Shown here: piece after piece, positions 15,345-25,091 of the stretch | How positions within the stretch are numbered: the stretch's first letter is position 1 | Layout: every line of letters begins with the position of its first letter | Source: Sulfurimonas indica | GTDB taxonomy: Bacteria > Campylobacterota > Campylobacteria > Campylobacterales > Sulfurimonadaceae | Assembly (NCBI RefSeq): GCF_009192995.1 | Contig: NZ_SDID01000001.1 | Location: forward strand, 1-64,000 | Reading direction: 5' to 3' | Length of the DNA stretch: 64,000 nt | Position numbers and translations under genes: made by a program | The notes under the pieces: generated by a model | What the model saw: only the letters and a program-made list of their open reading frames with translations | What the model was told of the DNA's origin: nothing | Database searches by the model: none

Positions 15345-16567
15345 AATGAAAGTATTTGAACTCCAAGCATAAATAAATTGAGAATTATAGCTATTATGGG
15401 TATCCAGATAGGAAAAATTGTAATTCCTTTTGGATGTGGTGCTTTCAACTTTATCTTTATCAATGCCATATTAATGAGAGTAAATACAATAAAAATTACA
15501 AAACTTGTTGACTGAGCCAATGTTATAAGTGGTAATAAAAGTGACAAAACAAGTATAATCAACGATGTTATAATCGTTGCATAAACCGGAGTAAAAGTTT
15601 TAGGATTCACAATGCCTAAAAACTTAGGCATCCACCCTTTGGCACTCATACCGTAAAAAATACGAGAAACCATTATAATCTGAACTAAAACGCCATTAAT
15701 TACAGCAAACATACCAATAAAGCTAAGTACTACAGCCTTTTGTGAAGTGGCTTTTTCATATACTGCTGCTAATGGTGCAGAAGTTGACGAGAGTATATCC
15801 GGTGATAAGAGTGATATAGAAACAAAAGCAATCGCAAAATAAAGTATAGTAGCAATAAAAAGTGTAATAATAATGGCCTTAGGCATTGTAGAAGTCGGAT
15901 CTTTAACTTCCTGAGCAATATTAACCATATCTTCAAATCCGATAAAAGCATAAAAAGCTAAAAACGCACCTAAAATAATGTTATTTAAAATAATAAAATC
16001 TGCAGAAGGTATCATCTTTGCAAAGTTCTCCAAATCAAAAGAGAGATAAGGAAGAGCAACATATATAACAAGAAAGAGTCCAAAAATCTCTAAAAATGTA
16101 AAAAGTACAGTAACTTTTACGGACTTGCTTATTCCCCAAGCAGCGATAAGAGTTAACAGAAAAATTAAAGAGATAGAGACCAAAAACTCAGGAATATCTA
16201 CAAAGGTACTTAAATAACCGTAAAAACCATGTATGATTGTTGCAGATGATAGCACTCCACTCAATGCAATTATAATTCCTATTGCAATAGAGAGCTCTTT
16301 GATCCCAAACCCCTCATACACATATACTGCTTCACCAGCACTGACAGGGTATCTTGCGGACAATTCTGCATAAGAAAATGCTGTAAAAAGTACAATAACA
16401 CATGCAATTAAAAAAGATAGAGGCATATATATTCCGCTTATTCCGGCTATCTTGCCTATTACAACATAAATACCAGCTCCGAGGATATTCCCAAGTCCAT
16501 AAAAAATAAGCAAAGGAAGAGATATAACTCTTTTTAAAGAAGTATTATTTTTTTCTTCGCTTAACAT
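15341..16567 (-). CDS. APC-family amino acid permease
   Basis: Start at 16567 (MLSEEKNN) follows a GGAG site by six bases. The ~408-residue product has about 12 hydrophobic segments, starting with LIFYGLGNILGAGIYVVIGKIAGISG, the TM1 G-x-G motif of APC transporters, and TM6 with AFYAFIGFEDMVNIAQEVKDPTSTMPKAI, the substrate-binding helix typical of cationic/neutral amino acid permeases. It imports an amino acid or polyamine; the substrate cannot be told. Its stop overlaps the stop of the small cysteine gene on the other strand. Confidence 0.85.
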   Translation of the reverse strand: MLSEEKNNTSLKRVISLPLLIFYGLGNILGAGIYVVIGKIAGISGIYMPLSFLIACVIVLFTAFSYAELSARYPVSAGEAVYVYEGFGIKELSIAIGIIIALSGVLSSATIIHGFYGYLSTFVDIPEFLVSISLIFLLTLIAAWGISKSVKVTVLFTFLEIFGLFLVIYVALPYLSFDLENFAKMIPSADFIILNNIILGAFLAFYAFIGFEDMVNIAQEVKDPTSTMPKAIIITLFIATILYFAIAFVSISLLSPDILSSTSAPLAAVYEKATSQKAVVLSFIGMFAVINGVLVQIIMVSRIFYGMSAKGWMPKFLGIVNPKTFTPVYATIITSLIILVLSLLLPLITLAQSTSFVIFIVFTLINMALIKIKLKAPHPKGITIFPIWIPIIAIILNLFMLGVQILSF

Positions 16568-16709
16568 GCTGAACTCCATTTTTCTTATAATATAACTTAT
16601 AACATTATTTATATTAAGAGAAGCTATGCATATTTTTTTGATATTAATTGAAAAATCTAAGTCTATTTGGATAAAATAGCAACTATAAATACTTTACAGG
16701 ACAATAAAA

Positions 16710-18641
16710 TTGAGTAAATATATTACTACACCTATCTATTATGTAAATGGCGAGGCTCACATCGGTCATGCTTACACTACTTTCATTGCAGATACGATGG
16801 CACGATATGAGAGATTAAAAGGCGAAGATACTTTCTTTTTAACAGGGACTGACGAACATGGTCAAAAGATTGAAGAGTCAGCTGTAAAAGCAGGTAAACA
16901 AACGCAAGAGTTTGCAGATGAGATAAGCGCAAAATTTAAAAATCTTTGGGATGAATTTGGAATCAGCTATGACAAATTTATCCGTACAACGGATGAAGCA
17001 CATATGAAAGGCGTGCAAAAAGCTTTTGAAGTAATGGTTGCAAAAGGTGACATCTATAAAGATTTTTATGAAGGTCACTACTGCGTGAGCTGTGAGACTT
17101 TCTTTCCTGAAACACAACTGGTAGATGGAGAGTTCTGTCCTGACTGTGGTCGTACGACAAGTGTTGTAAAAGAGGAGAGTTACTTTTTTAAACTTTCAAA
17201 ATATGAAGACAGACTCCTAGAACATTATGAGGCCAATCCAGAGTTTATCATGCCAAAATCACGTGCTAGTGAAGTAGTAAACTTTGTAAAAGGCGGTTTG
17301 AGAGACCTTTCTGTTACTCGTACATCTTTTAGCTGGGGTGTAAAAATGCCAAAAAGTATTGGCGATGACAAGCATGTTATGTATGTTTGGCTTGATGCCC
17401 TTCTAAACTATGTTACAGCACTTGGATATGGTACAGATGAAGCACAAATGGACTACTGGCCTGCAGATGTACATTTTGTAGGAAAAGATATTTTACGTTT
17501 TCATGCGATTTACTGGCCTGCATTTTTGATGAGTCTTGATCTGCCACTTCCAAAGCACATTGGTGCACACGGCTGGTGGACACGTGATGGTGAAAAGATG
17601 TCAAAATCAAAAGGAAATGTTGTTTCACCTAAAGAAGTTGCAGATGCTTACGGTGTTGAAAATCTACGCTATTTTATGCTGCGTGAGGTTCCTTTTGGAC
17701 AGGATGGTGATTTCTCTCAGCGTGCATTCATAGATAGAATAAACTCTGAACTCTCTAATGACCTTGGTAATCTACTCAATCGTATCATCGGTATGAGTGG
17801 AAAATACAGTGACTTTGTGATTGATTCTAAAGATGTAGAGAAGTATCATGCAAAAGAGCTTGCAAAGATGAATGAAGTGCTTGATTCTCTTGATGTCTTT
17901 ATGGAAAATCTGCAAACACATAGATATCTAGAAGAGCTCTGGAGACTTTTTGCAATTGGTAATGGTGTTATTCAAGAATACGAGCCATGGGTAAAAATGA
18001 AAAACAACCAAGAAGATGAAGCACTTGCAACTGTTGCGCTTGTTGCAAATATTTTAGCACGCGCTGCTGTGATGCTGCATCCTGTTATGCCAGAAACTAC
18101 TAAAATTATTGCTGATGCTCTCTCTTTTGAGATAAGTAAAGAGAGTTATCAAGAGCTTGTTATTGATAAAAAACTTCTCAAATTATTTAATATTAAAAAA
18201 GTTCCGCCGCTCTTTCCACGTATTGAAGAACCTTTGATGGCAGAAGCTCCAAAGGCAGAACCAAACCCTCCAAAAGAGGAGAAAAAAGAAGAGAAAAGTT
18301 CAAAAAATGAAGACAACCTGATTGAAATCGGTCAGTTTTTTGAAACTTCTTTGAAAGTGGGAACAGTTGTTGAAGCCGAAGAGGTGCCAAAAAGTAAAAA
18401 ACTTCTCAAACTGCAAGTTGATTTAGGTGAAGAGAAGCCTCGTCAAGTAGTTGCAGGCATTAAAGAGTTTTACTCTGCTGGAGACCTTGTAAATACTCAG
18501 GTTTGTGTTGTAGCAAACCTCAAACCTGCAAAATTGATGGGGATGATGAGCGAAGGAATGCTTCTTGCTGCTAAGGATGAAGATGGTTTATGTTTAATTA
18601 GACCAGAAAAACCTAAAAAAGCAGGCACACCTATTGGATGA
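16710..18641 (+). CDS. metG: Methionyl-tRNA synthetase
   Basis: A 643-residue enzyme with TTG start. ITTPIYYVNGEAHIGHAYTT is the HIGH motif; CVSCETFFPETQLVDGEFCPDCG is the four-cysteine zinc knuckle; KMSKSKGN near residue 300 is intact. After an E/K/P-rich linker (about 515-540) a C-terminal tRNA-binding (Trbp111/EMAP-like) domain follows, with VGTVVEAEEVPKSKKLLKLQVDLG and VVANLKPAKLMGMMSEGMLL. It overlaps the next gene by four bases (ATGA). Confidence 0.96.
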   Translation: MSKYITTPIYYVNGEAHIGHAYTTFIADTMARYERLKGEDTFFLTGTDEHGQKIEESAVKAGKQTQEFADEISAKFKNLWDEFGISYDKFIRTTDEAHMKGVQKAFEVMVAKGDIYKDFYEGHYCVSCETFFPETQLVDGEFCPDCGRTTSVVKEESYFFKLSKYEDRLLEHYEANPEFIMPKSRASEVVNFVKGGLRDLSVTRTSFSWGVKMPKSIGDDKHVMYVWLDALLNYVTALGYGTDEAQMDYWPADVHFVGKDILRFHAIYWPAFLMSLDLPLPKHIGAHGWWTRDGEKMSKSKGNVVSPKEVADAYGVENLRYFMLREVPFGQDGDFSQRAFIDRINSELSNDLGNLLNRIIGMSGKYSDFVIDSKDVEKYHAKELAKMNEVLDSLDVFMENLQTHRYLEELWRLFAIGNGVIQEYEPWVKMKNNQEDEALATVALVANILARAAVMLHPVMPETTKIIADALSFEISKESYQELVIDKKLLKLFNIKKVPPLFPRIEEPLMAEAPKAEPNPPKEEKKEEKSSKNEDNLIEIGQFFETSLKVGTVVEAEEVPKSKKLLKLQVDLGEEKPRQVVAGIKEFYSAGDLVNTQVCVVANLKPAKLMGMMSEGMLLAAKDEDGLCLIRPEKPKKAGTPIG

Positions 18642-19657
18642 GACTTGAAAATATTTTAGCACTTACACATGGGGAACTTGTAAACTCCCCTTTTGTAAAC
18701 AGTTTTGAAAATATTGTTTTTGATGCAAGATCTGTAAAAAGAGGCGATCTTTTTGTAGCTTTTGATGAAACAATGATAGAAGATGCTGTGCTAAATGGTG
18801 CCTATGGTGTTGTTTTTGACAAACCGACACAGATAAGTGACAGTGAAATTGCCTGGATAAAAGTAAAAGATCTTCAAGAGGCACTGGAGAGAATTTTGCG
18901 ATTTATCCTGATAGATAAAGAGATAGAGGTTTATGAGTGCAATGAGATTATTTTAAAACTGGCCTTGCAGGTTGTCACTGAACCAAACTTCATCGCTCTT
19001 CATGGTGACATTCAAACACTTTACAAGATGCTTAGCTCTCTTGAAAATGGGGCAAGCATTCTCTTTAGCCCTGCTCTTACGTCAAAAGAGCTCTTTACCA
19101 ATGTAAAAAAACTACCCCTAAACCCAAATGAATCTATCAATATCATTGAACAAACTCTTTTTGAGACCTCTTTTATCTATGATAATATATTTTATGAAAG
19201 ACAGCTTATCTCTCCTTTTTTTATGCCCTATCTAGAACAGCTTCTTCATCTTTTTAAAGTGCTCAAGATAAACTTTAGACTGAGAAAATTTACTCCAATT
19301 GACCATTTTGAAGCAGTCTTTACAAATAAAAACTTTGAGATTAAAGAGTTTGGAACAAGTGACAAGGTACTTATATTTGAAAAAAGTACTACTTTAATCG
19401 AACAAGAGATAGAATTCTTACAAAAACAGGCTACTTGGGCAAATATTCTCTATCTCATCCCTTTTACTGCAGTAGAATCACTCAGCCAAAAGTTACGAGA
19501 AAATCCACATATTGTCATATATAAAAGTGAAAATGAGATTAAGAACCTTCTTAGAGAACATAGTTTCCATTTTGCACTTATTGTAGGTGCGAATAAATCT
19601 ATACTTACAAAACCACTTATAAAACAGACAGAGGTATCTTTGTTTGATTTTTATTAA
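18638..19657 (+). CDS. MurF/MurE-like protein with degenerate ATP site
   Basis: A 339-residue protein. The N-terminal ~90 residues resemble the UDP-binding domain of Mur ligases: FDARSVKRGDLFVAFDETMIEDAVLNGAYGVVFDK matches the FDSRxVxxGDLFVAL...A...GAxxvv pattern. The place of the P-loop reads FIALHGDIQTLYKMLSSL instead of G-x-x-G-K-T, so ATP binding is probably lost. Later sequence is leucine-rich and poorly conserved. It is coupled to metG by overlap and is followed by the TRAP binding protein. It may be a non-catalytic relative acting in cell-wall synthesis; that role is only a guess. Confidence 0.6.
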   Translation: MRLENILALTHGELVNSPFVNSFENIVFDARSVKRGDLFVAFDETMIEDAVLNGAYGVVFDKPTQISDSEIAWIKVKDLQEALERILRFILIDKEIEVYECNEIILKLALQVVTEPNFIALHGDIQTLYKMLSSLENGASILFSPALTSKELFTNVKKLPLNPNESINIIEQTLFETSFIYDNIFYERQLISPFFMPYLEQLLHLFKVLKINFRLRKFTPIDHFEAVFTNKNFEIKEFGTSDKVLIFEKSTTLIEQEIEFLQKQATWANILYLIPFTAVESLSQKLRENPHIVIYKSENEIKNLLREHSFHFALIVGANKSILTKPLIKQTEVSLFDFY

Positions 19658-19668
19658 AAAGGCATCAT

Positions 19669-20799
19669 ATGAATCGTAGAGATTTTCTAACAACGGCAAC
19701 AACAGCCTCAGCAGCACTCGCTCTTGGCGGGTGTAATGAAAATAATCGTCAGGCGATTGATTATTCAAAGCATCCAAAGCACACAGCAGAAACAAAACGT
19801 GTCAATGTAAACAGAAATACAAAAACCGTTATAAAACTCGCTACAAGCTGGCCTGCTCACTTTCCGATAATGGGCAGCGGTGTTGAAAAGTTTGTAAAAC
19901 GCGTGAAAGATATAAGTGGTGGCCTACTTGAAATAAAACTCTATCCTAAAAATGTTCTTGTCCCTGCTCTTGCTGTTTTTGATGCGGCAAGTTCCGGACA
20001 AATCGATGCTTTTCACTCAGGTCCATATTACTGGAAAGGGAAAAACTCTGCCTTCTCACTTTATAGCGGCATTCCTTTTGGCTTTACTGCTGAAGAGGTC
20101 AACTCATGGATGCTTTATGGTGGTGGACTTGAACTATGGCGTGAGCAGTATGCAAAGTACAACCTCTACCCTTTTCTTGGGGGTAATACAAACATTCAAA
20201 TGGGTGGATGGTTTCGCAAACCTATCAACTCTTTGGCAGATATGCAAGGACTGAAAATGCGTATTCCCGGTCTTGGTGGTGAAGTCTTTGCTAAGATGGG
20301 AGTGAATCCTATTTTATTGCCTGCAGGAGAGATCTATACTTCATTAGAGCGCGGGGTTATCGATGCAACTGAGTGGGTTGGTCCGGCACTTGATATTAAA
20401 ATGGGATTTTATAAAGTAGCCCCTTATTACTATTCAGGCTGGCACGAACCAGGTTCGGTGTTAGAGCTCACGTTTAACAAACACTCGTGGAAAAAACTCT
20501 CAGATGAACATAAAGCAATGATTGAAGTGTGCGCAAGCGAGATGAACTCCAATATGACCTATGAATTTCATGCACAAAACATTCAGGCACTGCAAAAACT
20601 CAAATCTCTTGATGTAAAACTCTCCAGATTTCCTGATGATGTTACAGAGGCAGGTAAAAAAGCACTCAAAGAGGTCATTACTGAGCTCAGTAGTCAAAAC
20701 AGTGACTTTGCAAAGGTATATGACTCAATAAATAAACATCTTCAACTCTCAAAAGAGTGGAGTGATGCAAGTTTAGGATATTTTTTAAATATCAGATAA
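19669..20799 (+). CDS. TRAP transporter substrate-binding protein (DctP family), Tat lipoprotein
   Basis: A 376-residue exported protein with a twin-arginine signal and lipobox (MNRRDFLTTATTASAALALGGCN). The body matches the DctP family: KLATSWPAHFPIMGSGVEKFVKRV, a GQIDAFHSGPYYW segment, and LADMQGLKMRIPGLGGEVF with the conserved Arg for the substrate carboxylate, followed by LERGVIDATEWVGP. The type resembles those annotated for 2-oxo acids or mannitol/chloroaromatic compounds. No membrane subunits (DctQ/DctM) lie next to it, so it is an orphan here. Confidence 0.85.
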   Translation: MNRRDFLTTATTASAALALGGCNENNRQAIDYSKHPKHTAETKRVNVNRNTKTVIKLATSWPAHFPIMGSGVEKFVKRVKDISGGLLEIKLYPKNVLVPALAVFDAASSGQIDAFHSGPYYWKGKNSAFSLYSGIPFGFTAEEVNSWMLYGGGLELWREQYAKYNLYPFLGGNTNIQMGGWFRKPINSLADMQGLKMRIPGLGGEVFAKMGVNPILLPAGEIYTSLERGVIDATEWVGPALDIKMGFYKVAPYYYSGWHEPGSVLELTFNKHSWKKLSDEHKAMIEVCASEMNSNMTYEFHAQNIQALQKLKSLDVKLSRFPDDVTEAGKKALKEVITELSSQNSDFAKVYDSINKHLQLSKEWSDASLGYFLNIR

Positions 20800-20854
20800 C
20801 AACCATTAGTTAAAAGAGAGTATTATTCGCTTAAAATTTCTTATGGTATATTTT

Positions 20855-22096
20855 ATGAAAACAGTTTTACTTCTTCTTTTGTCTTTACAAGTATCACTTT
20901 TTGCATCATTTAGCGGAATACTGCTTGATGCAAACAGCTCCTCTCCTGTAGCAGGTGCCCTTATTAGTGACTCAAAACATGATGTAAAGAGTGATATCAA
21001 TGGCAGTTTTACAATTGAGTCAAATGAAAAAACCTATCACATCAAAGCCATTGGTTACAGACCTTACACGTTTACAAGTGAGAGAAACAACACAATTATA
21101 AAACTTGAACCTGTCAAAGTAAAAGCGCTCTACCTCACATTCTGGGGTGCGAGCAACAACTCAAAAACTCTTAAAAACATACTCAAACTCATTGAAGAGA
21201 CAGAAGCGAATGCCATCGTTGTAGATGTTAAGAATGAATATGGTTCTACACAGTTTTGGACAGGTTTCAAACAGGCAAATGAGTATGGTGCATATAAAAA
21301 CAGAACAAACAGAGATATTAAAAAGTTTATGAAGATGCTCAAAGAGAGAAACATCTATACAATTGCTCGTATCGTAACATTTAAAGATGAACTTCAAGCT
21401 TCAAACAATCCTGACTATGCTATAAAAAAGAATGATACAAATCAAACTATTTGGCGTAATCATGACAATATGGCATGGGTAGATCCTTTTGATAAGCGCT
21501 CACATGATTATGCTATCTCTATCGCAGAAGAGGCTGCAAAAGTTGGCTATGATGAGATCAACTTTGATTATATTCGTTTTCCTGCCAAAAAAGGACTTAT
21601 CTACTCTCAAAAAAACACACAAAAGAATCGTATCAAAGCAATAGAGAGCTTTTTAGATGAAGCAAAATCAAGACTGCGAAAATATGGTGTTTTCATCTCT
21701 GTTGATACATACGGTAATATCTGCTGGGCAAAAGATGACAATGGCATAGGTCAGACGGTCAGCTCACTTGCTTCTCGCGCAGACTATCTTGCGCCTATGC
21801 TCTACCCTTCAGGTTTTTCGAAAGGCTCTTTTTATTTTGAGTACCCTTCCGAGTATCCTTATGAAGTGGTTTTTCGCAGTGTAAAAACGATTCAAGACAG
21901 AGTTAAAAGTGCTCGTGTAAGACCTTGGTTACAACACTTTAAAGATTATACAAGAAGAAAAAAAGAGTATGCAAGAGATGAGATCCAGGCTCAAATTAAA
22001 GCTACGGAAGATGTAGGAACAAATGGATGGATGATGTGGTCACCATCCAGCAAATATAATATCGACTATCTAATCAAGGACCCTGCTCTCTTTTAG
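20855..22096 (+). CDS. Putative glycoside hydrolase (DUF4015) with N-terminal carboxypeptidase-regulatory-like domain
   Basis: About 413 residues; the start at 20855 gives a signal peptide (MKTVLLLLLSLQVSLFAS); an upstream ATG at 20843 is possible and neither has a clear ribosome site. Residues 20-85 form a small beta domain (SGILLDANSSSPVAGALISDSK...GSFTIES...IKAIGYRPYTF). The rest is a TIM-barrel-like domain with KALYLTFWGASN, ANAIVVDVKNEYG, ARIVTFKD, the DEINFDYIRFP motif and APMLYPSGF, typical of DUF4015. It would act on a polysaccharide in the periplasm or outside; substrate unknown. Confidence 0.75.
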   Translation: MKTVLLLLLSLQVSLFASFSGILLDANSSSPVAGALISDSKHDVKSDINGSFTIESNEKTYHIKAIGYRPYTFTSERNNTIIKLEPVKVKALYLTFWGASNNSKTLKNILKLIEETEANAIVVDVKNEYGSTQFWTGFKQANEYGAYKNRTNRDIKKFMKMLKERNIYTIARIVTFKDELQASNNPDYAIKKNDTNQTIWRNHDNMAWVDPFDKRSHDYAISIAEEAAKVGYDEINFDYIRFPAKKGLIYSQKNTQKNRIKAIESFLDEAKSRLRKYGVFISVDTYGNICWAKDDNGIGQTVSSLASRADYLAPMLYPSGFSKGSFYFEYPSEYPYEVVFRSVKTIQDRVKSARVRPWLQHFKDYTRRKKEYARDEIQAQIKATEDVGTNGWMMWSPSSKYNIDYLIKDPALF

Positions 22097-22735
22097 CCGC
22101 TTTCTTATTGCTTTGGAGTTTGTTAGGTATGTATCAACGAAAGTATGAAAGTCTTTTGAGTGATTCATATGCACGAGATGAGCAAGTTCATGAATGACAA
22201 CATAGGTTATAAGCTCTTTATCAAGCTTCATCAGTTCACTGTTGAGTGTAATAACTCTGCATGAGCTACAACTTCCCCATCGTCTTCTCATTTTTCGAAT
22301 TTTAAGCTCTTCAAAAGAGAGATTCATAATTTGTGCATATTTTTGCAGCTTCTGCGTGAGGTATTCTCGCGCAATCTCTTTATAAAAAGTATCGTAAACT
22401 TTAAGAACTTTTTCTTGAGTGGGTGATTTGAGACGATGGAGTTTTCTCCTTAGTTGTGCTGCTTCTTCACTGTCTATGCTGTAAACTTCACCAAAAAGAA
22501 GCACTTCATCTTCTAAGTTTACAGAAATTTTTTCTCTTGATCTGTTTTTTGCTATCTGCTTGTTTATCCAGTTACTCTTGTCTTCAAGCAATGCCAGAGT
22601 AAAACTTGGTGATTTGTAAGGAGTTTTTACCGTAATGATATTATCTTGATTGATGCGGATATAACTGTTTTTGAGGCGTGGATTATGGATAATCTCTACC
22701 TCATACTGTTTAAAATTGATTTTAGACGTATGCAA
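22070..22735 (-). CDS. YgjP/M48-type zinc metallopeptidase (DUF45)
   Basis: A 221-residue protein with the metal motif [23 protein letters not shown] (HExxH plus a third His) and the preceding [30 protein letters not shown], both hallmarks of the YgjP/SprT-like DUF45 family. The N-terminal half has the [18 protein letters not shown] pattern of the family. Its 3' end overlaps the glycoside hydrolase gene by 27 bases on the other strand, and its start overlaps queC by 14 bases on the same strand. Confidence 0.85.
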   Translation of the reverse strand: MHTSKINFKQYEVEIIHNPRLKNSYIRINQDNIITVKTPYKSPSFTLALLEDKSNWINKQIAKNRSREKISVNLEDEVLLFGEVYSIDSEEAAQLRRKLHRLKSPTQEKVLKVYDTFYKEIAREYLTQKLQKYAQIMNLSFEELKIRKMRRRWGSCSSCRVITLNSELMKLDKELITYVVIHELAHLVHMNHSKDFHTFVDTYLTNSKAIRKRLKESRVLD

Positions 22736-23399
22736 TTGGATCTTTTACTCCGGCTTTCTTAAATCCATTGAGTCTCAGTCTACAACTGTCGCAGACACCA
22801 CATGCCTTATCTTCATTTTTATAACAGCTCCATGTAAGTTCTAGTGGAACATGCAACTTGAGTGCCTCAGCTACAATTTGTGATTTTTTCAGATGTACCA
22901 AAGGCATTCTAATCTCGATATTCGTTTCATCCTTGGTTCCCAGGTTAATTGCCTTTTGCATTGCAGTAATATAATCTTCTCTACAATCAGGATATCCGCT
23001 ACTGTCTTCTTCAACAACACCGATAGCAATCACCTCTGCACTCTCTTTTTCAGCAATAGCTGCAGCCATCGAGAGAAAAATACCATTTCTAAAAGGCACA
23101 TAGGTAACAGGTACCCCCTCTTCTATGCCACCTGTTGGAACATCAATGCTCTTATCTGTCAATGCCGAAGCTCCGAGCTGTTTAAAAAAATCCAAATCTA
23201 AAATATACTGCTCTTTTACATCAAGTTTTTTACTGATTGCGTTAAAACACGCCAACTCTTTATTTTGCGTTCTTTGGTCATAGTTAAAATGTACGGCGAT
23301 TATCTCATAACCTTGAACATGCATCATATATGCAGCAAGTGTAGAATCCATACCACCACTCATAATGCAGACTGCTTTTTTACTTCTATTCTCTTTCAT
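22722..23399 (-). CDS. queC: 7-cyano-7-deazaguanine synthase
   Basis: A 225-residue PP-loop ATPase. [36 protein letters not shown] is the ATP-binding motif and adjoining loop; [20 protein letters not shown] and [21 protein letters not shown] are typical of QueC; the zinc site is [22 protein letters not shown]. It makes preQ0 from 7-carboxy-7-deazaguanine for queuosine in tRNA. Start has an upstream gap of 90 bases containing the divergent YjfB-like gene's leader. Confidence 0.95.
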   Translation of the reverse strand: MKENRSKKAVCIMSGGMDSTLAAYMMHVQGYEIIAVHFNYDQRTQNKELACFNAISKKLDVKEQYILDLDFFKQLGASALTDKSIDVPTGGIEEGVPVTYVPFRNGIFLSMAAAIAEKESAEVIAIGVVEEDSSGYPDCREDYITAMQKAINLGTKDETNIEIRMPLVHLKKSQIVAEALKLHVPLELTWSCYKNEDKACGVCDSCRLRLNGFKKAGVKDPIAYV

Positions 23400-23491
23400 A
23401 GTGTGATTTTAGCATATCTAACTCTTTTTTTTAATCTTTTTCAAATAAAAATCATTCTACAATGATAGAAGTAGAGATAAAGGAGTTCGTA

Positions 23492-23674
23492 ATGGCAGTA
23501 TCTTCAACTTCAAATGCATCCACAGCACAAACCATTCAAATTGATGTAATGAAAAAAGCACAGGATGTGCAAGCACAGCAAGTACTCAAAGTCTTAGAAA
23601 ATGCAAATCAGCAATCACAACAGGTTACTGCACAAAAAACAGGAATTGGACAAAATATCAATATACTAGCTTAA
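23492..23674 (+). CDS. YjfB-like putative motility protein
   Basis: Start at 23492 (MAVSSTSN) has AAGGAG seven bases upstream; an ATG 30 bases earlier does not. The 60-residue product is Ala/Gln/Val-rich with VMKKAQDVQAQQVLKVLENANQ, the YjfB-family pattern, often associated with flagellar motility in other bacteria. No signal peptide. Standing alone between queC and ybeY. Confidence 0.6.
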   Translation: MAVSSTSNASTAQTIQIDVMKKAQDVQAQQVLKVLENANQQSQQVTAQKTGIGQNINILA

Positions 23675-23734
23675 GTGCCGTTTTCCTCTCTTTTAAAAAA
23701 TCTTTTATAAGTTCTCTTTGCTATAATTTCACCC

Positions 23735-24157
23735 ATGATAGATATAGATAACCAAACTTCTTATGAAGTAAAAGAGACATTGTTGCAAAAAATTGCAAAA
23801 AGTCTTACAGAAAAAGATATTGAACTTATCATAACAGATAATGCATCCATACAAGTTATGAACGCTGAGTACAGAGATATTGACAAGCCAACAGATGTAC
23901 TCAGTTTTCCTTATGATGCTGCTATGCAGATGGCTCCACTTGGTAGTATTGTCATCTCTTATGATTTTGTTCAAGAAAAAGCCAAAGAGTTTCAACACCA
24001 TGAAGATGATGAGTTTACCCTACTCTTTATTCATGGGCTTTTGCATATTTTAGGATACGATCATGAGTGTGATAATGGTGAAATGCGCCAAAAAGAAGAA
24101 GAGATCATCAAAGCTTTTTCACTTCCTCAAAGTCTCATTGTCAGAACAGAAGGATAA
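23735..24157 (+). CDS. ybeY: Endoribonuclease YbeY (16S rRNA maturation)
   Basis: A 140-residue protein with LLFIHGLLHILGYDHECDNGEMRQKEEEII, the H-x3-H-x5-H zinc motif of YbeY, and the NAEYRDIDKPTDVLSFPYD motif before it. It acts in 16S rRNA 3'-end processing and ribosome quality control. The downstream exchanger gene starts two bases after its stop. Confidence 0.93.
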   Translation: MIDIDNQTSYEVKETLLQKIAKSLTEKDIELIITDNASIQVMNAEYRDIDKPTDVLSFPYDAAMQMAPLGSIVISYDFVQEKAKEFQHHEDDEFTLLFIHGLLHILGYDHECDNGEMRQKEEEIIKAFSLPQSLIVRTEG

Positions 24158-24159
24158 AG

Positions 24160-25086
24160 ATGGATTATGTAGTTTTTTTAATATCTATGGCAGCTCTTAT
24201 TTATGGGGCTGATTTCATCATTAAAGAGAGTGAAAGAATTGCTCTGCACTTTGATATTTCACACTTCGTTATTGGTGCGACACTCATAGCCTTTGGTACC
24301 AGTTTACCAGAAATGGCAGCCTCTATGGTCGCTTCTTATCACGGAAAAAGCGATATGGCAATTGCCAATGTTGTCGGTAGCGTTGTATTTAACATTACAC
24401 TTGTTTTGGGTGTTGTTTTTATGATTGCAAAGTCTATGAATCCTGATAGAGATCTCTTTTCAAAAGATAGTACCTGGGTTATTGTACCTGTTGTGATTTT
24501 CTATATTATGATACAAGATGGAGAAATAGGCAGACTTGATGGTATTTTATTTCTACTGATGATGGCCTCCTATCTTTTCTTCCTTTTTTCAAGCTCCAAA
24601 GAGGAACTTGAAAGTGAAATAGATGAAGATCTGACAAAAGAGAAGTTCAACTGGCCAAAAAGTATCCTTCTTTTACTTGTTGGTTTCATTTTCACAATAG
24701 GTGGAGCGAATTTTGTCGTGGAGAGCGGAACAAACATAGCACGTTCACTTGATGTGAGCGAATGGATTATCGGTCTGTTTTTGATCTCACTTGGAACATC
24801 ACTTCCTGAACTCATTGTATCACTTGTAGCTGTCAAAAAAGGAAATTCAGAGATGAGCATTGGAAATATCATCGGTTCAAACGTTGCAAACTTTTCCATG
24901 GTCCTTGGTGGTGCATCATTGATAAATCCATTGACTATCGATTTAAGTGCTGCGAGTTATGATATTTTGATTATGGCATCAGCTTCTATCACCCTGCTCT
25001 TTATCTTGGCAAATAAAATCTATAATAAAGCTGGCGGTATCTTTTTATTGACTATTTTGGTACTTTTTATCGCCCACTCAGTTTAA
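24160..25086 (+). CDS. Calcium/sodium antiporter (CaCA family, YrbG-like)
   Basis: A 308-residue membrane protein with two inverted alpha repeats: FGTSLPEMAASMVASYHGKSDMAIANVVGSVVFN (about 46-80) and LGTSLPELIVSLVAVKKGNSEMSIGNIIGSNVAN (about 209-243). These hold the ion-binding Glu and Asn residues. About ten hydrophobic segments are present with an acidic loop between the halves. It exchanges Ca2+ or Na+ across the inner membrane. Located directly after ybeY, probably in one transcript. Confidence 0.92.
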   Translation: MDYVVFLISMAALIYGADFIIKESERIALHFDISHFVIGATLIAFGTSLPEMAASMVASYHGKSDMAIANVVGSVVFNITLVLGVVFMIAKSMNPDRDLFSKDSTWVIVPVVIFYIMIQDGEIGRLDGILFLLMMASYLFFLFSSSKEELESEIDEDLTKEKFNWPKSILLLLVGFIFTIGGANFVVESGTNIARSLDVSEWIIGLFLISLGTSLPELIVSLVAVKKGNSEMSIGNIIGSNVANFSMVLGGASLINPLTIDLSAASYDILIMASASITLLFILANKIYNKAGGIFLLTILVLFIAHSV

Positions 25087-25091
25087 CAACG

